Shown: positions 19,401 to 27,840, counted from the first letter of the stretch. The stretch: 64,000 bases of DNA from Atopobium sp. (GCA_015259105.1 JABZGZ010000001.1:1-64000), one strand, 5' to 3'. Notes: generated by a model not told the origin, from the letters alone. Program-made: numbers and translations.

Positions 19401-19502
19401 AACCCCGCGAGAAAAACAAAGACTCCTAAGCCTCAGTCACACGTGACAACCGATGAGCTTGGCAATCCCGTTCCTGCGGGTAGTACTGGCATTTCAAGCT
19501 AA
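16497..19502 (+). CDS. FAD/NAD(P)-dependent oxidoreductase with multiple Fe-S clusters (GltD-like)
   Basis: 1001 aa. An N-terminal winged-helix-like part (about 100-150) and a cysteine-rich region with CSCR and CNCNVNVC (about 265-340) precede a ferredoxin motif CVACGGCVEVCP (about 365). A GltD-type Fe-S region (CNKRCEAACTRG) follows, then the FAD site IAIIGAGPAGLSCAYYLAE (about 530) and NADPH-type site VVIGGGNVAIDAAR (about 660). A C-terminal CLKCG...CIGCGLCTTRC cluster region ends it (about 905-930). It is probably a soluble electron-transfer hub; the substrate is unknown. ATG 16497 has GGAGAGG upstream. It lies between hypB and hypA in one apparent operon. Confidence 0.88.
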   Translation: MAEEVPARKTPKDGNAMRGSLTDEEIARRNVLPTTNPAGGPIRILAQNHITENDEVVHYKTVDPNEPGPASSEQFKPLVRDEVQKITSRLGHKIVKDDPEYWGIAAIMTEEEAAVTKHMKVRQPATLEELCKRTGKTAEELQPILDTLSVKGMIEYNWENKSKQKQYVLPMFVPGSAEFTVMNESQLEEHPEMASLFERMTYLPLKNVTKLVPEGGAGVGMHVIPVERSIEQVNHTVTVEHISHWLKKYDRYAATPCSCRLAERVRGDGCADDPEDWCLAIGDMADYCVETGKGHYITYDEVIDICTKAEKNGFVHQITNIDGEDKIFAICNCNVNVCYALRTSQLFNTPNLSRSAFVAHVDEEKCVACGGCVEVCPAGAPQLGQKLPTRTGKISYPTQDLPDDKFWGESDWDWNYKNNNRIECHDTGTAPCKVACPAHISVQGYLRMAAEGRYRDALELIKKENPFPAVCGRVCNKRCEAACTRGTIDQAVAIDDVKKFIAQKDLEAEHRFIPEPVIPSNRGRFNQKIAIIGAGPAGLSCAYYLAERGYNPVVFEKNLLPGGMMVYGIPSYKLEKNVVAAEIDVLKEMGVEIRCGVEVGKDITLDELRAQGFIGFYVAIGCQGGRKATIAGEDADGVISAVDFLHFVTEHPQHEVHGKTVVIGGGNVAIDAARVSARCGSESVTMVCLEQPEEMPALPEEITEAQEDGVSIKNGWGPAFIDTDEQGHVCGVMFKRCTRVFDKDKRFSPCFNDEQTMYLEADAVVLSIGQTVEWGSLLEGETIELTRGNLACADSQTYQTAQPDIFVGGDVYTGPRFVIDAIAAGHEAAVSLHRFVQKGSSLTIGRNQRHYVELDKSDAALESCGYDHAGRQRPTCDTVKNIRHNWTDPSHTFTPEQIRIETARCLKCGASIVDANKCIGCGLCTTRCEFDAIHLFRDNPHCSDMVAAEHKAGKILSYVGKRAVKIIKNPARKTKTPKPQSHVTTDELGNPVPAGSTGISS

Positions 19503-19525
19503 CGTGCAAACAGAAATCAACTAAC

Positions 19526-19870
19526 ATGCATGAGCTGGGAATTGCGTTTTACCTCATAGATATGGTTGAAGACCTGGGAAAACAGAACAACCTCACTTCA
19601 GTTGCACGTGTAAAACTGCAACTAGGGGAGGTATCTGGAGTTGTTCCAACGTACTTGTTGGATGTATGGCGCTGGGCAGCTGATCGCACGGAGCTGCTAC
19701 ATGGAGCGCAGCTAGAAATCGAAGAAGTACCAGCTCTAACACAGTGTTTATCGTGCAATAAAACGTACGCTACGGTAACGTATGGCCGAAAATGCCCTTA
19801 TTGTTCTAGCGAGAAAACAGAACTTATCCAAGGCTTAGAAATTGAGCTTGCTGAGATTGAGGCTACCTAG
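19526..19870 (+). CDS. hypA: Hydrogenase maturation nickel metallochaperone HypA
   Basis: 114 aa. It starts MHELG with the nickel-binding His2, and the zinc site is formed by CLSC and CPYC (about 71-74 and 88-91). HypA partners HypB in nickel delivery. Starting 23 nt after the oxidoreductase, it is the last gene of the arsR-hypB-oxidoreductase-hypA cluster. The target nickel enzyme is not in the window. Confidence 0.93.
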   Translation: MHELGIAFYLIDMVEDLGKQNNLTSVARVKLQLGEVSGVVPTYLLDVWRWAADRTELLHGAQLEIEEVPALTQCLSCNKTYATVTYGRKCPYCSSEKTELIQGLEIELAEIEAT

Positions 19871-19894
19871 CATTTGTAATTTCTATGAAGTATA

Positions 19895-19905
19895 GATACG
19901 CCCGG
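19895..19905 (+). promoter_or_regulatory. GATACGCCCGG motif upstream of the str operon promoter
   Basis: Exact copy of the 11-mer seen at 382 and 24357, here 12 nt upstream of the TTGACA -35 box. Role as an activator or UP-like site is inferred. Confidence 0.5.
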
Positions 19906-19917
19906 CACAGTGGCTTG

Positions 19918-19946
19918 TTGACATGTGGCTTTCATCAGCGTAAAGT
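19918..19946 (+). promoter_or_regulatory. Promoter of the str operon (rpsL-rpsG-fusA-rpsJ)
   Basis: TTGACA (19918-19923), 17-nt spacer, TAAAGT (19941-19946). Transcription from about 19953 gives an 80-nt leader before rpsL. Confidence 0.85.
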
Positions 19947-20035
19947 ACTTCCCTGCGTAATTCCAAGGGGACAGTGCTGTGTCGCCTTTCGAATATGTAA
20001 AACTGCAGGTAGATAGGTATAAGAAGGAGAAGATC

Positions 20036-20407
20036 TTGCCTACTATTAACCAGCTCGTACGTAAGGGCCGCGTGAGCGTCAAGTCAAAGTCCAAGAACGC
20101 CGCTCTTCAGCACAACCCACAGAAGCGTGGTGTTTGCACCCGCGTTTTCACCACTACGCCAAAGAAGCCTAACTCAGCACTCCGTAAGGTTGCTCGTGTT
20201 CGTCTTGTTAATGGCATTGAGGTAACCGCTTACATTCCTGGTGAGGGCCACAACCTCCAGGAGCACTCCATTGTTCTGGTTCGTGGCGGCCGTGTCCGTG
20301 ACCTTCCTGGTGTTCGTTACAAGGTTGTTCGCGGTGCATTCGACTGCGCAGCAGTTCAGAATCGTGCTCAGGGCCGTTCCCGTTACGGCACTAAGCGTGC
20401 TAAGTAA
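20036..20407 (+). CDS. rpsL: 30S ribosomal protein S12
   Basis: 123 aa. Decoding-centre protein with [18 protein letters not shown] and [11 protein letters not shown]. The lysines where streptomycin-resistance changes occur are wild type. Start is TTG at 20036 ([12 protein letters not shown]) with AGGAG 6 nt upstream; the in-frame GTG at 19979 would add 19 residues not found in S12. First gene of the str operon. Confidence 0.97.
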   Translation: MPTINQLVRKGRVSVKSKSKNAALQHNPQKRGVCTRVFTTTPKKPNSALRKVARVRLVNGIEVTAYIPGEGHNLQEHSIVLVRGGRVRDLPGVRYKVVRGAFDCAAVQNRAQGRSRYGTKRAK

Positions 20408-20445
20408 TCACGTCCACTACTCGAACTAGTTCTTAGGAGATTAAT

Positions 20446-20916
20446 ATGCCGCGTCGCGCAGCAGCAGTACGTCGTGAGGTTATGCCTGACGCCGTCTACA
20501 ACAATCGTCTGGTAACCCAGCTCATTAACAAGGTCCTTCTCGACGGCAAGAAAGCAACCGCAGAGCGCATTGTCTACGGTGCATTTGACATCGTCGCAGA
20601 GAAGACTGGCGAGGATGCCCTCACTGTCTTCAAGAAGGCTATGGATAACATTCGCCCAACACTCGAGGTTAAGCCTAAGCGTGTTGGTGGCGCTACTTAC
20701 CAGGTTCCAATGGAGGTTAACTCCCGCCGTGCAACTACTCTTGCTATCCGCTGGATGGTCACTTTCAGCCGTAGCCGTAAAGAGAAGACCATGGCAGAGC
20801 GTCTTGCAAACGAGATCATCGACGCAACTAACGGCGTAGGTGCATCCGTCAAGCGCCGCGAGGACCTGTACAAGATGGCTGAGGCCAACCGCGCCTTCTC
20901 CCACTACCGCTTCTAG
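20446..20916 (+). CDS. rpsG: 30S ribosomal protein S7
   Basis: 156 aa, full length. It begins [15 protein letters not shown] and contains [12 protein letters not shown] and the C-terminal FSHYRF. S7 nucleates assembly of the 30S head and contacts E-site tRNA; in E. coli it represses the str operon. It lies between rpsL and fusA. Confidence 0.98.
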   Translation: MPRRAAAVRREVMPDAVYNNRLVTQLINKVLLDGKKATAERIVYGAFDIVAEKTGEDALTVFKKAMDNIRPTLEVKPKRVGGATYQVPMEVNSRRATTLAIRWMVTFSRSRKEKTMAERLANEIIDATNGVGASVKRREDLYKMAEANRAFSHYRF

Positions 20917-20940
20917 TCGGAATTCAGGAGTAGCAAACAA

Positions 20941-23037
20941 ATGGCTAAGACTAAGTACAATCTTAAAGACCTCCGCAACATCGGCATCATGGCTCACATC
21001 GATGCTGGTAAGACCACCACTACGGAGCGTATTCTTTACTACACCGGTAAGACCCACAAGATTGGTGAGGTCCACGACGGTGCAGCAACCATGGACTGGA
21101 TGGTTCAGGAGCAGGAGCGCGGCGTAACCATTACTTCCGCAGCTACCACTTGCTTCTGGAAAGACCACGTCATCCAGATCATCGACACCCCAGGTCACGT
21201 TGACTTTACCGCTGAGGTTGAGCGTTCTCTTCGTGTTCTGGACGGCGCAGTTGCAGTCTTCGACGCAGTTGCAGGCGTTCAGCCACAGTCCGAGACCGTT
21301 TGGCGTCAGGCAACCAAGTACGGCGTACCTCGTATTGCATTCATCAACAAGTTTGACCGCGTAGGCGCAGACTTCTTCCGTGCAATCCAGACCATGCGTG
21401 ACCGCCTTGGCGCAAACGCAATTGCAGCTCAGGTCCCAATGGGCGCTGAGTCCAACTTCTGGGGTCTTATCGACCTTGTCACCAACACTGCATGGGACTT
21501 CAAAGAGGATGCTAAGGGCATGATTTACCCTGAGCCACTCGACGAGATTCCTGCAGAGTTTGTAGAGATTGCAGCTGAGAAGCGTGAAGAGCTTCTTGAG
21601 GCAGCTTCTGACTTCTCTGAGGACGTCATGATGGCTGTTCTCGAGGGTGAAGAGGTTGACGTTGAGACCCTTAAGGGTGCTCTTCGTGCTGGCGTTCTTG
21701 CTGGTCAGATTAACCCTGTCTTTGTTGGCTCTGCTTACAAGAACAAGGGTATCCAGGAGCTTCTGGACGCAGTCATCGACTTCCTTCCAAGCCCACTGGA
21801 CGTTCCAGAGATTGATGGCGTCACTCCTAAGGGTGACGAGGCTGTCCGTCACGCAGACGTTAAGGAGCCATTCTCCGCTCTTGCATTCAAGATCATGACT
21901 GACCCTTATGTTGGTAAGCTTACCTACATTCGTGTTTACTCTGGTCAGGCAGAGGCAGGTTCTTACGTCTACAACTCCGTCAAGGACAACCGTGAGCGCT
22001 TCGGCCGCATCCTTGAGATGAACGCAAACGACCGTGTTGACCGTGACGAGTGCTCCGCAGGCGACATCGTTGCATGCGTTGGTCTGAAGAACACCACTAC
22101 TGGTGACACCCTTTGTGATGAGAAGAACCCAATCATCCTTGAGTCCATCAGCTTCGCAGATCCTGTTATCGACGTTGCTGTTGAGCCTAAGACCAAGGCT
22201 GAGCAGGAGAAGATGTCCATCGGCCTTGCTAAGCTGGCTGAAGAGGACCCAACCTTCCAGGTTCACACTGATCACGAGACCGGCCAGACCATCATTGCTG
22301 GTATGGGCGAGCTTCACCTTGAGATTATTGTTGACCGTCTCCGTCGTGAGTTTAAGGTTGACTGCAACGTTGGTAAGCCACAGGTTGCTTACCGTGAGAC
22401 TGCTGGTAAGGCAGTAAGCCACGCTGAGGGCAAGTTTGTCCGTCAGTCCGGTGGTAAGGGTCAGTATGGCCACGCAGTCATCGACCTTGAGCCACAGGAA
22501 GAGGGCAAGGGTTACGAGTTTGTCAACGCTATCGTCGGTGGTGTTATTCCTAAGGAGTACATCCCATCTATCGATAAGGGCATTCGTGAGGCTCTTGAGA
22601 ACGGCGTCATTGCTGGTTACCCAGTAGTCGACATCAAGGTTACCCTTGTTGACGGTTCTTACCACGAGGTCGACTCTTCTGAGGCAGCATTTAAGATTGC
22701 TGGTTCTATGGCAATTAAGGATGCTCTTAAGAAGTCCAACCCTGTCCTTCTCGAGCCAGTTGAGTCTGTTGAGGTTGAGACACCTGAGCAGTACATGGGC
22801 GACGTTATGGGCAACCTTTCTTCCCGTCGTGGCAAGATTGAGGGCATGGACGATCGTATGGACGCCAAGGTCATCCGCGCTAAGGTGCCTCTTGGTGAGA
22901 TGTTCGGTTACGCAACCGACCTTCGTTCCCAGACCCAGGGCCGTGCGAGCTACACCATGCAGTTCGATTCTTACGAGCCCGTTCCTAACGCTGTACGCGA
23001 AGAGATTGTCGCCAAAAACGGCGGCTCTGCATCCTAA
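20941..23037 (+). CDS. fusA: Elongation factor G
   Basis: 698 aa. The translocation GTPase. Motifs are [23 protein letters not shown] and NKFDR, followed by domains II-V. The G domain insert and all five domains appear intact. It follows rpsG by 24 nt with SD AGGAG. Unlike the common rpsL-rpsG-fusA-tuf arrangement, the next gene is rpsJ; tuf is 20 kb upstream. Confidence 0.98.
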   Translation: MAKTKYNLKDLRNIGIMAHIDAGKTTTTERILYYTGKTHKIGEVHDGAATMDWMVQEQERGVTITSAATTCFWKDHVIQIIDTPGHVDFTAEVERSLRVLDGAVAVFDAVAGVQPQSETVWRQATKYGVPRIAFINKFDRVGADFFRAIQTMRDRLGANAIAAQVPMGAESNFWGLIDLVTNTAWDFKEDAKGMIYPEPLDEIPAEFVEIAAEKREELLEAASDFSEDVMMAVLEGEEVDVETLKGALRAGVLAGQINPVFVGSAYKNKGIQELLDAVIDFLPSPLDVPEIDGVTPKGDEAVRHADVKEPFSALAFKIMTDPYVGKLTYIRVYSGQAEAGSYVYNSVKDNRERFGRILEMNANDRVDRDECSAGDIVACVGLKNTTTGDTLCDEKNPIILESISFADPVIDVAVEPKTKAEQEKMSIGLAKLAEEDPTFQVHTDHETGQTIIAGMGELHLEIIVDRLRREFKVDCNVGKPQVAYRETAGKAVSHAEGKFVRQSGGKGQYGHAVIDLEPQEEGKGYEFVNAIVGGVIPKEYIPSIDKGIREALENGVIAGYPVVDIKVTLVDGSYHEVDSSEAAFKIAGSMAIKDALKKSNPVLLEPVESVEVETPEQYMGDVMGNLSSRRGKIEGMDDRMDAKVIRAKVPLGEMFGYATDLRSQTQGRASYTMQFDSYEPVPNAVREEIVAKNGGSAS

Positions 23038-23080
23038 GTAAACGACCACGAGCTCTAGCTCATTTATGGAGGTACCCAAA

Positions 23081-23389
23081 GTGTCAAGCCAGAAGATCAG
23101 GATTCGCCTCAAGGGCTATGATCACGAGGTCATTGATCAGTCCGCTAAGCTGATTGTTGACACCGCACAGAAGACAGGTGCGCGTGTTTCCGGTCCTATC
23201 CCTCTGCCAACCGAGCGCAACCTTTACACCGTTATCCGCTCACCACACAAGGATAAGGATTCCCGTGATCAGTTTGAGATGCGCACTCACAAGCGTCTCA
23301 TCGATATTCTCGACCCAAGCGCTTCTACCGTTGATTCGCTTATGCGTCTCGACCTTCCAGCTGGTGTCGATATCGAGATCAAGCTCTAA
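23081..23389 (+). CDS. rpsJ: 30S ribosomal protein S10 (NusE)
   Basis: 102 aa. It begins [20 protein letters not shown]. Also called NusE, it links ribosomes to NusG. GTG at 23081 is chosen because GGAGG (23068-23072) lies 8 nt before it. A strong terminator follows immediately, so rpsJ is attached to the str operon and cut off from the rest of the S10 operon. Confidence 0.97.
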   Translation: MSSQKIRIRLKGYDHEVIDQSAKLIVDTAQKTGARVSGPIPLPTERNLYTVIRSPHKDKDSRDQFEMRTHKRLIDILDPSASTVDSLMRLDLPAGVDIEIKL

Positions 23390-23413
23390 GCATACGGCTT
23401 AATCCAACTTGCA

Positions 23414-23448
23414 AACCCTCCTGCGCATCTCCGCGCGGGAGGGTTTTT
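23414..23448 (+). terminator. Terminator after rpsJ
   Basis: AACCCTCC/GGAGGGTT stem extended by GCGC pairing, followed by TTTTT. It ends the str-rpsJ operon. Confidence 0.93.
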
Positions 23449-23465
23449 GCATAGGCGGGCTTTCC

Positions 23466-23504
23466 GCTTGCGCCGAACCCGCTTGCGCCTAACCAGCTTG
23501 CGCC
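23466..23504. repeat. Triplicated GCTTGCGCC
   Basis: GCTTGCGCC occurs at 23466, 23481 and 23496, exactly 15 nt apart. The third copy runs into the left end (GCGCCTGATTTT) of the following repeat element. Confidence 0.75.
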
Positions 23505-23622
23505 TGATTTTCTCACCATGTCTGAACGATTTGCCGGAAAAGTGCGCCATGTCTGAGCTATTTGCCTGATTTTCTCATCAAGTCTGAGTAAATTTGCTCA
23601 GACATGATGAACTTTTCAGGCT
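23501..23622. repeat. Palindromic keyword repeat element, copy C
   Basis: Same layout as copy A: TCTGAA at 23521, TCTGAG at 23552 and 23583 (31-nt steps), inverted CTCAGA at 23597, and right end GAACTTTTCAGGCT. The distance from the third keyword to its inverted copy (14 nt) is the same as in A. The left end is GCGCCTGATTTT, as in variant B, rather than the AGCCTGAAAA of copy A. The 334-bp gap 23390-23723 holds only the terminator and these repeats. Confidence 0.8.
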
Positions 23623-23723
23623 GGCTCATGCAGGAGCGCGTTGCTTTACAGAGTAAAGGGCATGTTTAGCGAGAAACCCGTAGAATAGGGAAGCGAATAC
23701 TTTTACAGTGCACAGGAGAAGAG

Positions 23724-24260
23724 ATGAACCAAAGCTCGCAGAACATAAGTGGTCAGCAGAATGCAGGTAGCCAGCTAAACGAAGTCCGCTCGGAAAACGC
23801 TCACGTAACAAAGATCCTTTTTGTCTGTCACGGAAATATCTGCAGGTCAACTATGGCGCAATATGTCATGCAAGACCTTGTCGAGAAAAACGGTCTGGCA
23901 GAATCGTTCTTCATTGACTCAGCCGCAACATCCACAGAAGAGATCGGCAATCCTGTGGACCCTCGCACGCGTAGAAAACTGCAGCAAGAGGGGATTCATT
24001 GCGGCAATCATCGTGCCAGGCAGATGACTCGCGCAGATTACGAGGAGTTTGATTACCTCATTGGTATGGATCACAACAACCTGCGCAACATGATGCGTAT
24101 GCTCAAGGATGATCCGCTTGGAAAGGTTTCGTTGCTTCTTGACTGGACAGAGAAGCCTCGCGACATTGCGGATCCGTGGTATTCGGGTAATTTTGACCTG
24201 ACGTACGAGGATGTTACAGAAGGCTGCGAAGCGTTGCTCAAGAAAATTTTAGCCAGATAG
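23724..24260 (+). CDS. Low-molecular-weight protein-tyrosine-phosphatase family protein
   Basis: 178 aa. The LMW-PTP core carries the P-loop CHGNICRS with nucleophile Cys35 and Arg41 (C-x5-R) and the general-acid loop DPWYSG near the C-terminus. A 28-residue polar N-terminal extension precedes the core. Such enzymes dephosphorylate tyrosine-phosphorylated proteins, sometimes capsule kinases. It is a single gene inserted between rpsJ and rplC, flanked by a repeat element; capsule or glycan links are not visible here. Confidence 0.9.
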   Translation: MNQSSQNISGQQNAGSQLNEVRSENAHVTKILFVCHGNICRSTMAQYVMQDLVEKNGLAESFFIDSAATSTEEIGNPVDPRTRRKLQQEGIHCGNHRARQMTRADYEEFDYLIGMDHNNLRNMMRMLKDDPLGKVSLLLDWTEKPRDIADPWYSGNFDLTYEDVTEGCEALLKKILAR

Positions 24261-24356
24261 CCTTCACCGCAATTTTCCCGGTAACTAGTTCCGGCAAATC
24301 ATTCCGACAAATTTTTCAGAAAAATTTTGCAAAATTCTTCGGGTTTCTCGCCAATG

Positions 24357-24367
24357 GATACGCCCGG
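24357..24367 (+). promoter_or_regulatory. GATACGCCCGG motif upstream of the rplC operon
   Basis: Third exact copy of the 11-mer. TTGACC lies 9 nt downstream but lacks a good -10; the better promoter is 100 nt further on. Confidence 0.45.
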
Positions 24368-24468
24368 GTCAGCGGTTTGACCTCGCAAAATAGGCGAGAA
24401 GAAAGATCTCGCAGCTAGAAGGTATCAAACGGTCTTCACAAAGCGTTCATCTTTTAGAGATTTTAGGC

Positions 24469-24497
24469 TTGTTTCTTGTCAAAAATGAGTGTAAAGT
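24469..24497 (+). promoter_or_regulatory. Promoter of the rplC operon
   Basis: TTGTTT (24469-24474), 17-nt spacer, TAAAGT (24492-24497). It leaves a leader of about 115 nt before rplC. The remaining part of the 358-bp gap 24261-24618 is AT-rich and holds one copy of the over-represented 13-mer at 24341. Confidence 0.65.
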
Positions 24498-24618
24498 AGA
24501 CGGGCTGCTCAAACAGGACAATTATGTCTAAAGGCAGTATGTACAGGACGTGGTCCGCTGGGGAAGAGTACCCGATGTGCTCTCAAGGTCCCATGACCAC
24601 CGAAGGTTAGGAAAGAGC

Positions 24619-25239
24619 ATGGTTAATACCATCCTCGGCCGCAAGCTGGGCATGACCCAGGTATGGGACGAGAACGACAACGTCGTTCCTGTTACCGTCG
24701 TTCTTGCTGGCCCCTGCACCGTTTCACAGGTAAAGACTGTTGAGACGGACGGCTACAATGCCGTACAGATTGGCTTCGGCGACATCTCCGAGAAGCATGT
24801 CAACAAGCCAATGGCTGGTCACTTCAAGGCACAGGGCGTCGAGCCAATGCGTTACCTCCGTGAGGTCCGCGTTGAGGATGCTTCTGAGCACAAGACCGGC
24901 GATGTTGTCACAGTTGCTGACTTCTCCGAGGTCACCGCTGTTGACGTAACAGGCACTTCTAAGGGTAAGGGTTTCCAGGGTACCGTTAAGCGCTGGAACT
25001 TCTCTCGCGGTCCAATGACTCACGGTTCTCGTAACCAGCGTCGTCCAGGTTCCATTGGTCAGTGCGCATACCCTGCACGCGTTCGTAAGGGCCTTCACAT
25101 GTATGGTCACATGGGCGCAGAGCGCGTTACGGTCAAGAACCTTAAGCTTGTCCGCGTTGATGCTGAGCAGAACCTCATGCTTATCAAGGGTGCTGTTCCT
25201 GGCGGCAAGAATGCCCTCGTCCAGGTCCGCATGGCCTAA
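24619..25239 (+). CDS. rplC: 50S ribosomal protein L3
   Basis: 206 aa. It begins MVNTILGRKLGMTQVWDE and contains the family signature FSRGPMTHGSRNQRRPGSIG, whose Gln is the methylation-site residue of L3. It reaches the peptidyl-transferase centre. ATG 24619 matches the normal L3 start; the upstream in-frame start at 24550 adds a non-conserved stretch. First gene of the truncated S10 operon. Confidence 0.97.
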   Translation: MVNTILGRKLGMTQVWDENDNVVPVTVVLAGPCTVSQVKTVETDGYNAVQIGFGDISEKHVNKPMAGHFKAQGVEPMRYLREVRVEDASEHKTGDVVTVADFSEVTAVDVTGTSKGKGFQGTVKRWNFSRGPMTHGSRNQRRPGSIGQCAYPARVRKGLHMYGHMGAERVTVKNLKLVRVDAEQNLMLIKGAVPGGKNALVQVRMA

Positions 25240-25278
25240 GGGCCTTTAGGCAAACACTTAGGCTAACAAGGAGACAAC

Positions 25279-25905
25279 ATGTCCAAGTATGAGATTAAGA
25301 ACGTAGAGGGAAAGAAGGTCGGCGACGCCGAGCTCTCCTCTGACGTCTATGGCATTGAGCCAAACATCCCTGTTGTGCACCAGGTTGTAGTCTGCCAGGA
25401 CGCATCCGCACGTCAGGGTACCCACTCTACAAAGAACCGTCACGAGGTATCCGGCGGTGGCGTTAAGCCTTACCGTCAGAAGGGTACTGGTCGTGCTCGC
25501 CAGGGTTCTATTCGTGCTGGTCAGTGGACTGGTGGTGGCGTCATCTTTGGACCTACCCCTCGTTCACACGCACGTCGTATTAACAACAAGATGGTCAAGC
25601 TTGCTATGAGGTCCGTCCTCTCCGGCAAGGTTGCAGACTCCGAGCTTGTCCTCGTTGACTCTCTTGAGTTTGCTCAACCTTCCACTAAGCAGGCAAAGGC
25701 TGCACTTCAGAACCTCGGTATTGAGGGTAAGCGCGTTACCGTCATCGTCCCAGACGACGACGTCAACACCTACCTCTCTTTCCGTAACCTTCCTAAGGTT
25801 TCGGTCTTCGGTGTTTCTGAGGTTACTACTCGTTTCCTGATCGACAACGGCGCACTTGTTATGTCCGCTGATGTTGCTAAGCAGCTTGGGGAGGTGCTCG
25901 CATAA
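25279..25905 (+). CDS. rplD: 50S ribosomal protein L4
   Basis: 208 aa. The exit-tunnel loop KPYRQKGTGRARQGSIR is present at about 60-76. In E. coli L4 represses the S10 operon; I see no clear L4-binding leader here. Its TAA stop overlaps the rplW ATG by one base (TAATG), indicating translational coupling. Confidence 0.97.
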   Translation: MSKYEIKNVEGKKVGDAELSSDVYGIEPNIPVVHQVVVCQDASARQGTHSTKNRHEVSGGGVKPYRQKGTGRARQGSIRAGQWTGGGVIFGPTPRSHARRINNKMVKLAMRSVLSGKVADSELVLVDSLEFAQPSTKQAKAALQNLGIEGKRVTVIVPDDDVNTYLSFRNLPKVSVFGVSEVTTRFLIDNGALVMSADVAKQLGEVLA

Positions 25906-26204
25906 TGAACTCTCCTTATGAGGTCATCATTCGTCCTATCGTTTCAGAGCGTGCTTTCGATCTGATGGAGCAGGGCAAGTACACTTTTGAGGTTGCTCGT
26001 AACGCAGGTAAAGAAGAGATTGCTGCAGCTGTAGAGAAGCTCTTCTCTGTACACGTCACCAAGGTAAACACACTTTCTGTTAAGCCAAAGAACAAGCGTG
26101 TACGTTATCAGCAGGCAGGCAAGACCCGCCAGTGGAAGAAGGCTATTGTTACCCTCGCTGCTGGTGAGACTATCGAGATCTTCGGTAATAACTCTGCTGA
26201 GTAA
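25905..26204 (+). CDS. rplW: 50S ribosomal protein L23
   Basis: 99 aa. It starts MNSPYEVIIRPIVSERAFDLM with KYTFEVARNAGKEEI, and ends with a typical basic loop, KNKRVRYQQAGKTRQWKK. L23 at the tunnel exit docks trigger factor and SRP. The start overlaps the rplD stop. Confidence 0.97.
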   Translation: MNSPYEVIIRPIVSERAFDLMEQGKYTFEVARNAGKEEIAAAVEKLFSVHVTKVNTLSVKPKNKRVRYQQAGKTRQWKKAIVTLAAGETIEIFGNNSAE

Positions 26205-26342
26205 GGTTTTTCTCCCGTGCCTCTTTTGAGGTACGGGTTCGTATGCCGCGCATAGTAGATACGCGCGGTACCGTGGTAATCCGGTGTTAGCTCGACTTTC
26301 CCTTAAGCGGGCTAGCCAACGGAGAAGAAAGGGATACTGTTT
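26205..26342 (+). promoter_or_regulatory. Structured spacer between rplW and rplB
   Basis: Two stem-loops: CCCGTGCCTC/GAGGTACGGG (26214-26237) and CCGCGC/GCGCGG (26246-26268). The second overlaps GATACGCGCGG, a one-base variant of the 11-mer motif. No T-run follows either, so attenuation or RNA processing is more likely than termination. Confidence 0.5.
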
Positions 26343-27179
26343 ATGGCAGTTAGGCATCTAAAGCCAACAAGCGCAGGCAGGCGCTTCCAGACAATCTCAG
26401 ACTTTGCTGAGATTACAACTGATAAGCCCGAGAAGTCCCTTCTCGAGCCTCTGCCAAAGAAGGCTGGCCGCAACAACAATGGCCGCATCACTACCCGTCA
26501 CCAGGGTGGTGGCCACAAGCGCCAGTACCGTCGTATCGACTTCAAGCGTCGCAAGGATGACATCCCAGCTAAGGTCGCTACTGTTGAGTACGATCCTAAC
26601 CGTTCCGCTCGTATTGCTCTTCTGCACTATGCAGACGGTGCAAAGGCATACATCCTTTGCCCAGAGGGCCTGAGCGTCGGTGACACCGTTCTTTCTGGTA
26701 CCAAGGACATCGACATCAAGCCTGGTAACTGCACCACTCTTGAGCAGATTCCAGTAGGTACTCTTGTTCACGCAGTTGAGTTCCAGCCTGGCAAGGGTGC
26801 TGCAATGGCACGTGCTGCTGGTACTTCCGTCCAGCTCATGGGTAAGGACAACGGCTATGCAGTTCTGCGTATGCCTTCCTCCGAGCTCCGTCGTGTTCTT
26901 CTGACCTGCCGTGCAACCATCGGTGAGGTTGGTAACGCTGAGCACTCCAACATTGTTGTTGGTAAGGCTGGTCGTTCCCGTTGGGCAGGCGTCCGTCCTA
27001 CCGTCCGTGGTACTGTCATGAACCCTGTTGACCACCCACACGGCGGTGGTGAAGGTAAGAACCACACTTCTGGTCGTCCTTCCGTCACCCCATGGGGTAA
27101 GCCAACCAAGGGTTATAAGACCCGCGACCCGAAGAAGGCTTCTAACCGCCTGATCATTCGCCGTCGTAAGTCCAAGTAA
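26343..27179 (+). CDS. rplB: 50S ribosomal protein L2
   Basis: 278 aa. The conserved [20 protein letters not shown] stretch near the peptidyl-transferase centre is present at about 225-245. L2 is needed for subunit association. Start is ATG 26343 with an upstream GGAGAAGAAAGG purine tract. It is separated from rplW by a 138-nt structured spacer, then tightly followed by rpsS. Confidence 0.98.
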   Translation: MAVRHLKPTSAGRRFQTISDFAEITTDKPEKSLLEPLPKKAGRNNNGRITTRHQGGGHKRQYRRIDFKRRKDDIPAKVATVEYDPNRSARIALLHYADGAKAYILCPEGLSVGDTVLSGTKDIDIKPGNCTTLEQIPVGTLVHAVEFQPGKGAAMARAAGTSVQLMGKDNGYAVLRMPSSELRRVLLTCRATIGEVGNAEHSNIVVGKAGRSRWAGVRPTVRGTVMNPVDHPHGGGEGKNHTSGRPSVTPWGKPTKGYKTRDPKKASNRLIIRRRKSK

Positions 27180-27200
27180 GACACGAGTAGGAGTAGATAA

Positions 27201-27461
27201 ATGAGCAGAAGTCTCAAAAAAGGCCCCTTTGTGGAGACTCGCCTCCTTGCGCGTGTCGCTGCAATGAACGAGGCTGGCAAGAAGGACGTTATCAAGACTT
27301 GGTCACGTTCCTCAACCATCTTCCCTGAGATGGTCGGTCACACCATCGCTGTTCACGATGGTCGTAAGCATGTACCTGTGTACGTCACCGAGTCCATGGT
27401 TGGTCACAAGTTGGGCGAGTTCTCCCCATCCCGTACCTTCCGCGGTCACAAGGCCAAATAG
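27201..27461 (+). CDS. rpsS: 30S ribosomal protein S19
   Basis: 86 aa. It begins [16 protein letters not shown] and contains [18 protein letters not shown] and [14 protein letters not shown], the standard S19 core. S19 sits in the 30S head near the A-site finger. Spaced 21 nt from rplB and 14 nt from rplV. Confidence 0.98.
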   Translation: MSRSLKKGPFVETRLLARVAAMNEAGKKDVIKTWSRSSTIFPEMVGHTIAVHDGRKHVPVYVTESMVGHKLGEFSPSRTFRGHKAK

Positions 27462-27475
27462 GGGGAGTGTAGTAA

Positions 27476-27838
27476 ATGGCTAAGAACACCGATTCTATTG
27501 AGGTTCGCGCAACAGCTAAGTATGTTCGCGTTGCTCCTCGTAAGGCTCGCGCGGTTGTCGCGCTTGTCCGCGGTAAGTCTGTCGAGAAGGCCCTTGAGGT
27601 TCTTCAGTTCTCGACTCGCGCTGCCGCTACTGATGTTGCTAAGGTTCTGCGTTCTGCAGTTGCTAACGCTGAGAACAACAATGGACTCCGCGCTAACAAC
27701 CTGGTAGTCAAGACCGCTTTTGTTGACGAAGGCCCAACGCTTAAGCGTATTCGCCCTCGTGCAAAGGGTTCGGCTTCCCGCATTAACAAGCGCATGAGCC
27801 ACATTACCGTTGTCGTTGCACCTCGAAAGGAGGCGTAG
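27476..27838 (+). CDS. rplV: 50S ribosomal protein L22
   Basis: 120 aa. Contains [20 protein letters not shown] and the tunnel beta-hairpin followed by [20 protein letters not shown] residues ([14 protein letters not shown]). L22 lines the exit tunnel and is a macrolide-resistance site. An N-terminal extension of about 8 residues precedes the core. Confidence 0.97.
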   Translation: MAKNTDSIEVRATAKYVRVAPRKARAVVALVRGKSVEKALEVLQFSTRAAATDVAKVLRSAVANAENNNGLRANNLVVKTAFVDEGPTLKRIRPRAKGSASRINKRMSHITVVVAPRKEA

Positions 27839-27840
27839 GA

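Noticed and set aside
20383..23112. 909-codon minus-strand open frame opposite rpsG, fusA and rpsJ
   Set aside because: It spans several real genes on the other strand and resembles no protein.
24377..24405. Promoter TTGACC with AGAAAG for rplC
   Set aside because: The -10 is poor; TTGTTT-17-TAAAGT at 24469 is better.
26258..26268. Fourth copy of the GATACGCCCGG box
   Set aside because: One base differs, it is inside a CCGCGC/GCGCGG hairpin and no promoter follows, so it was not counted as a true copy.
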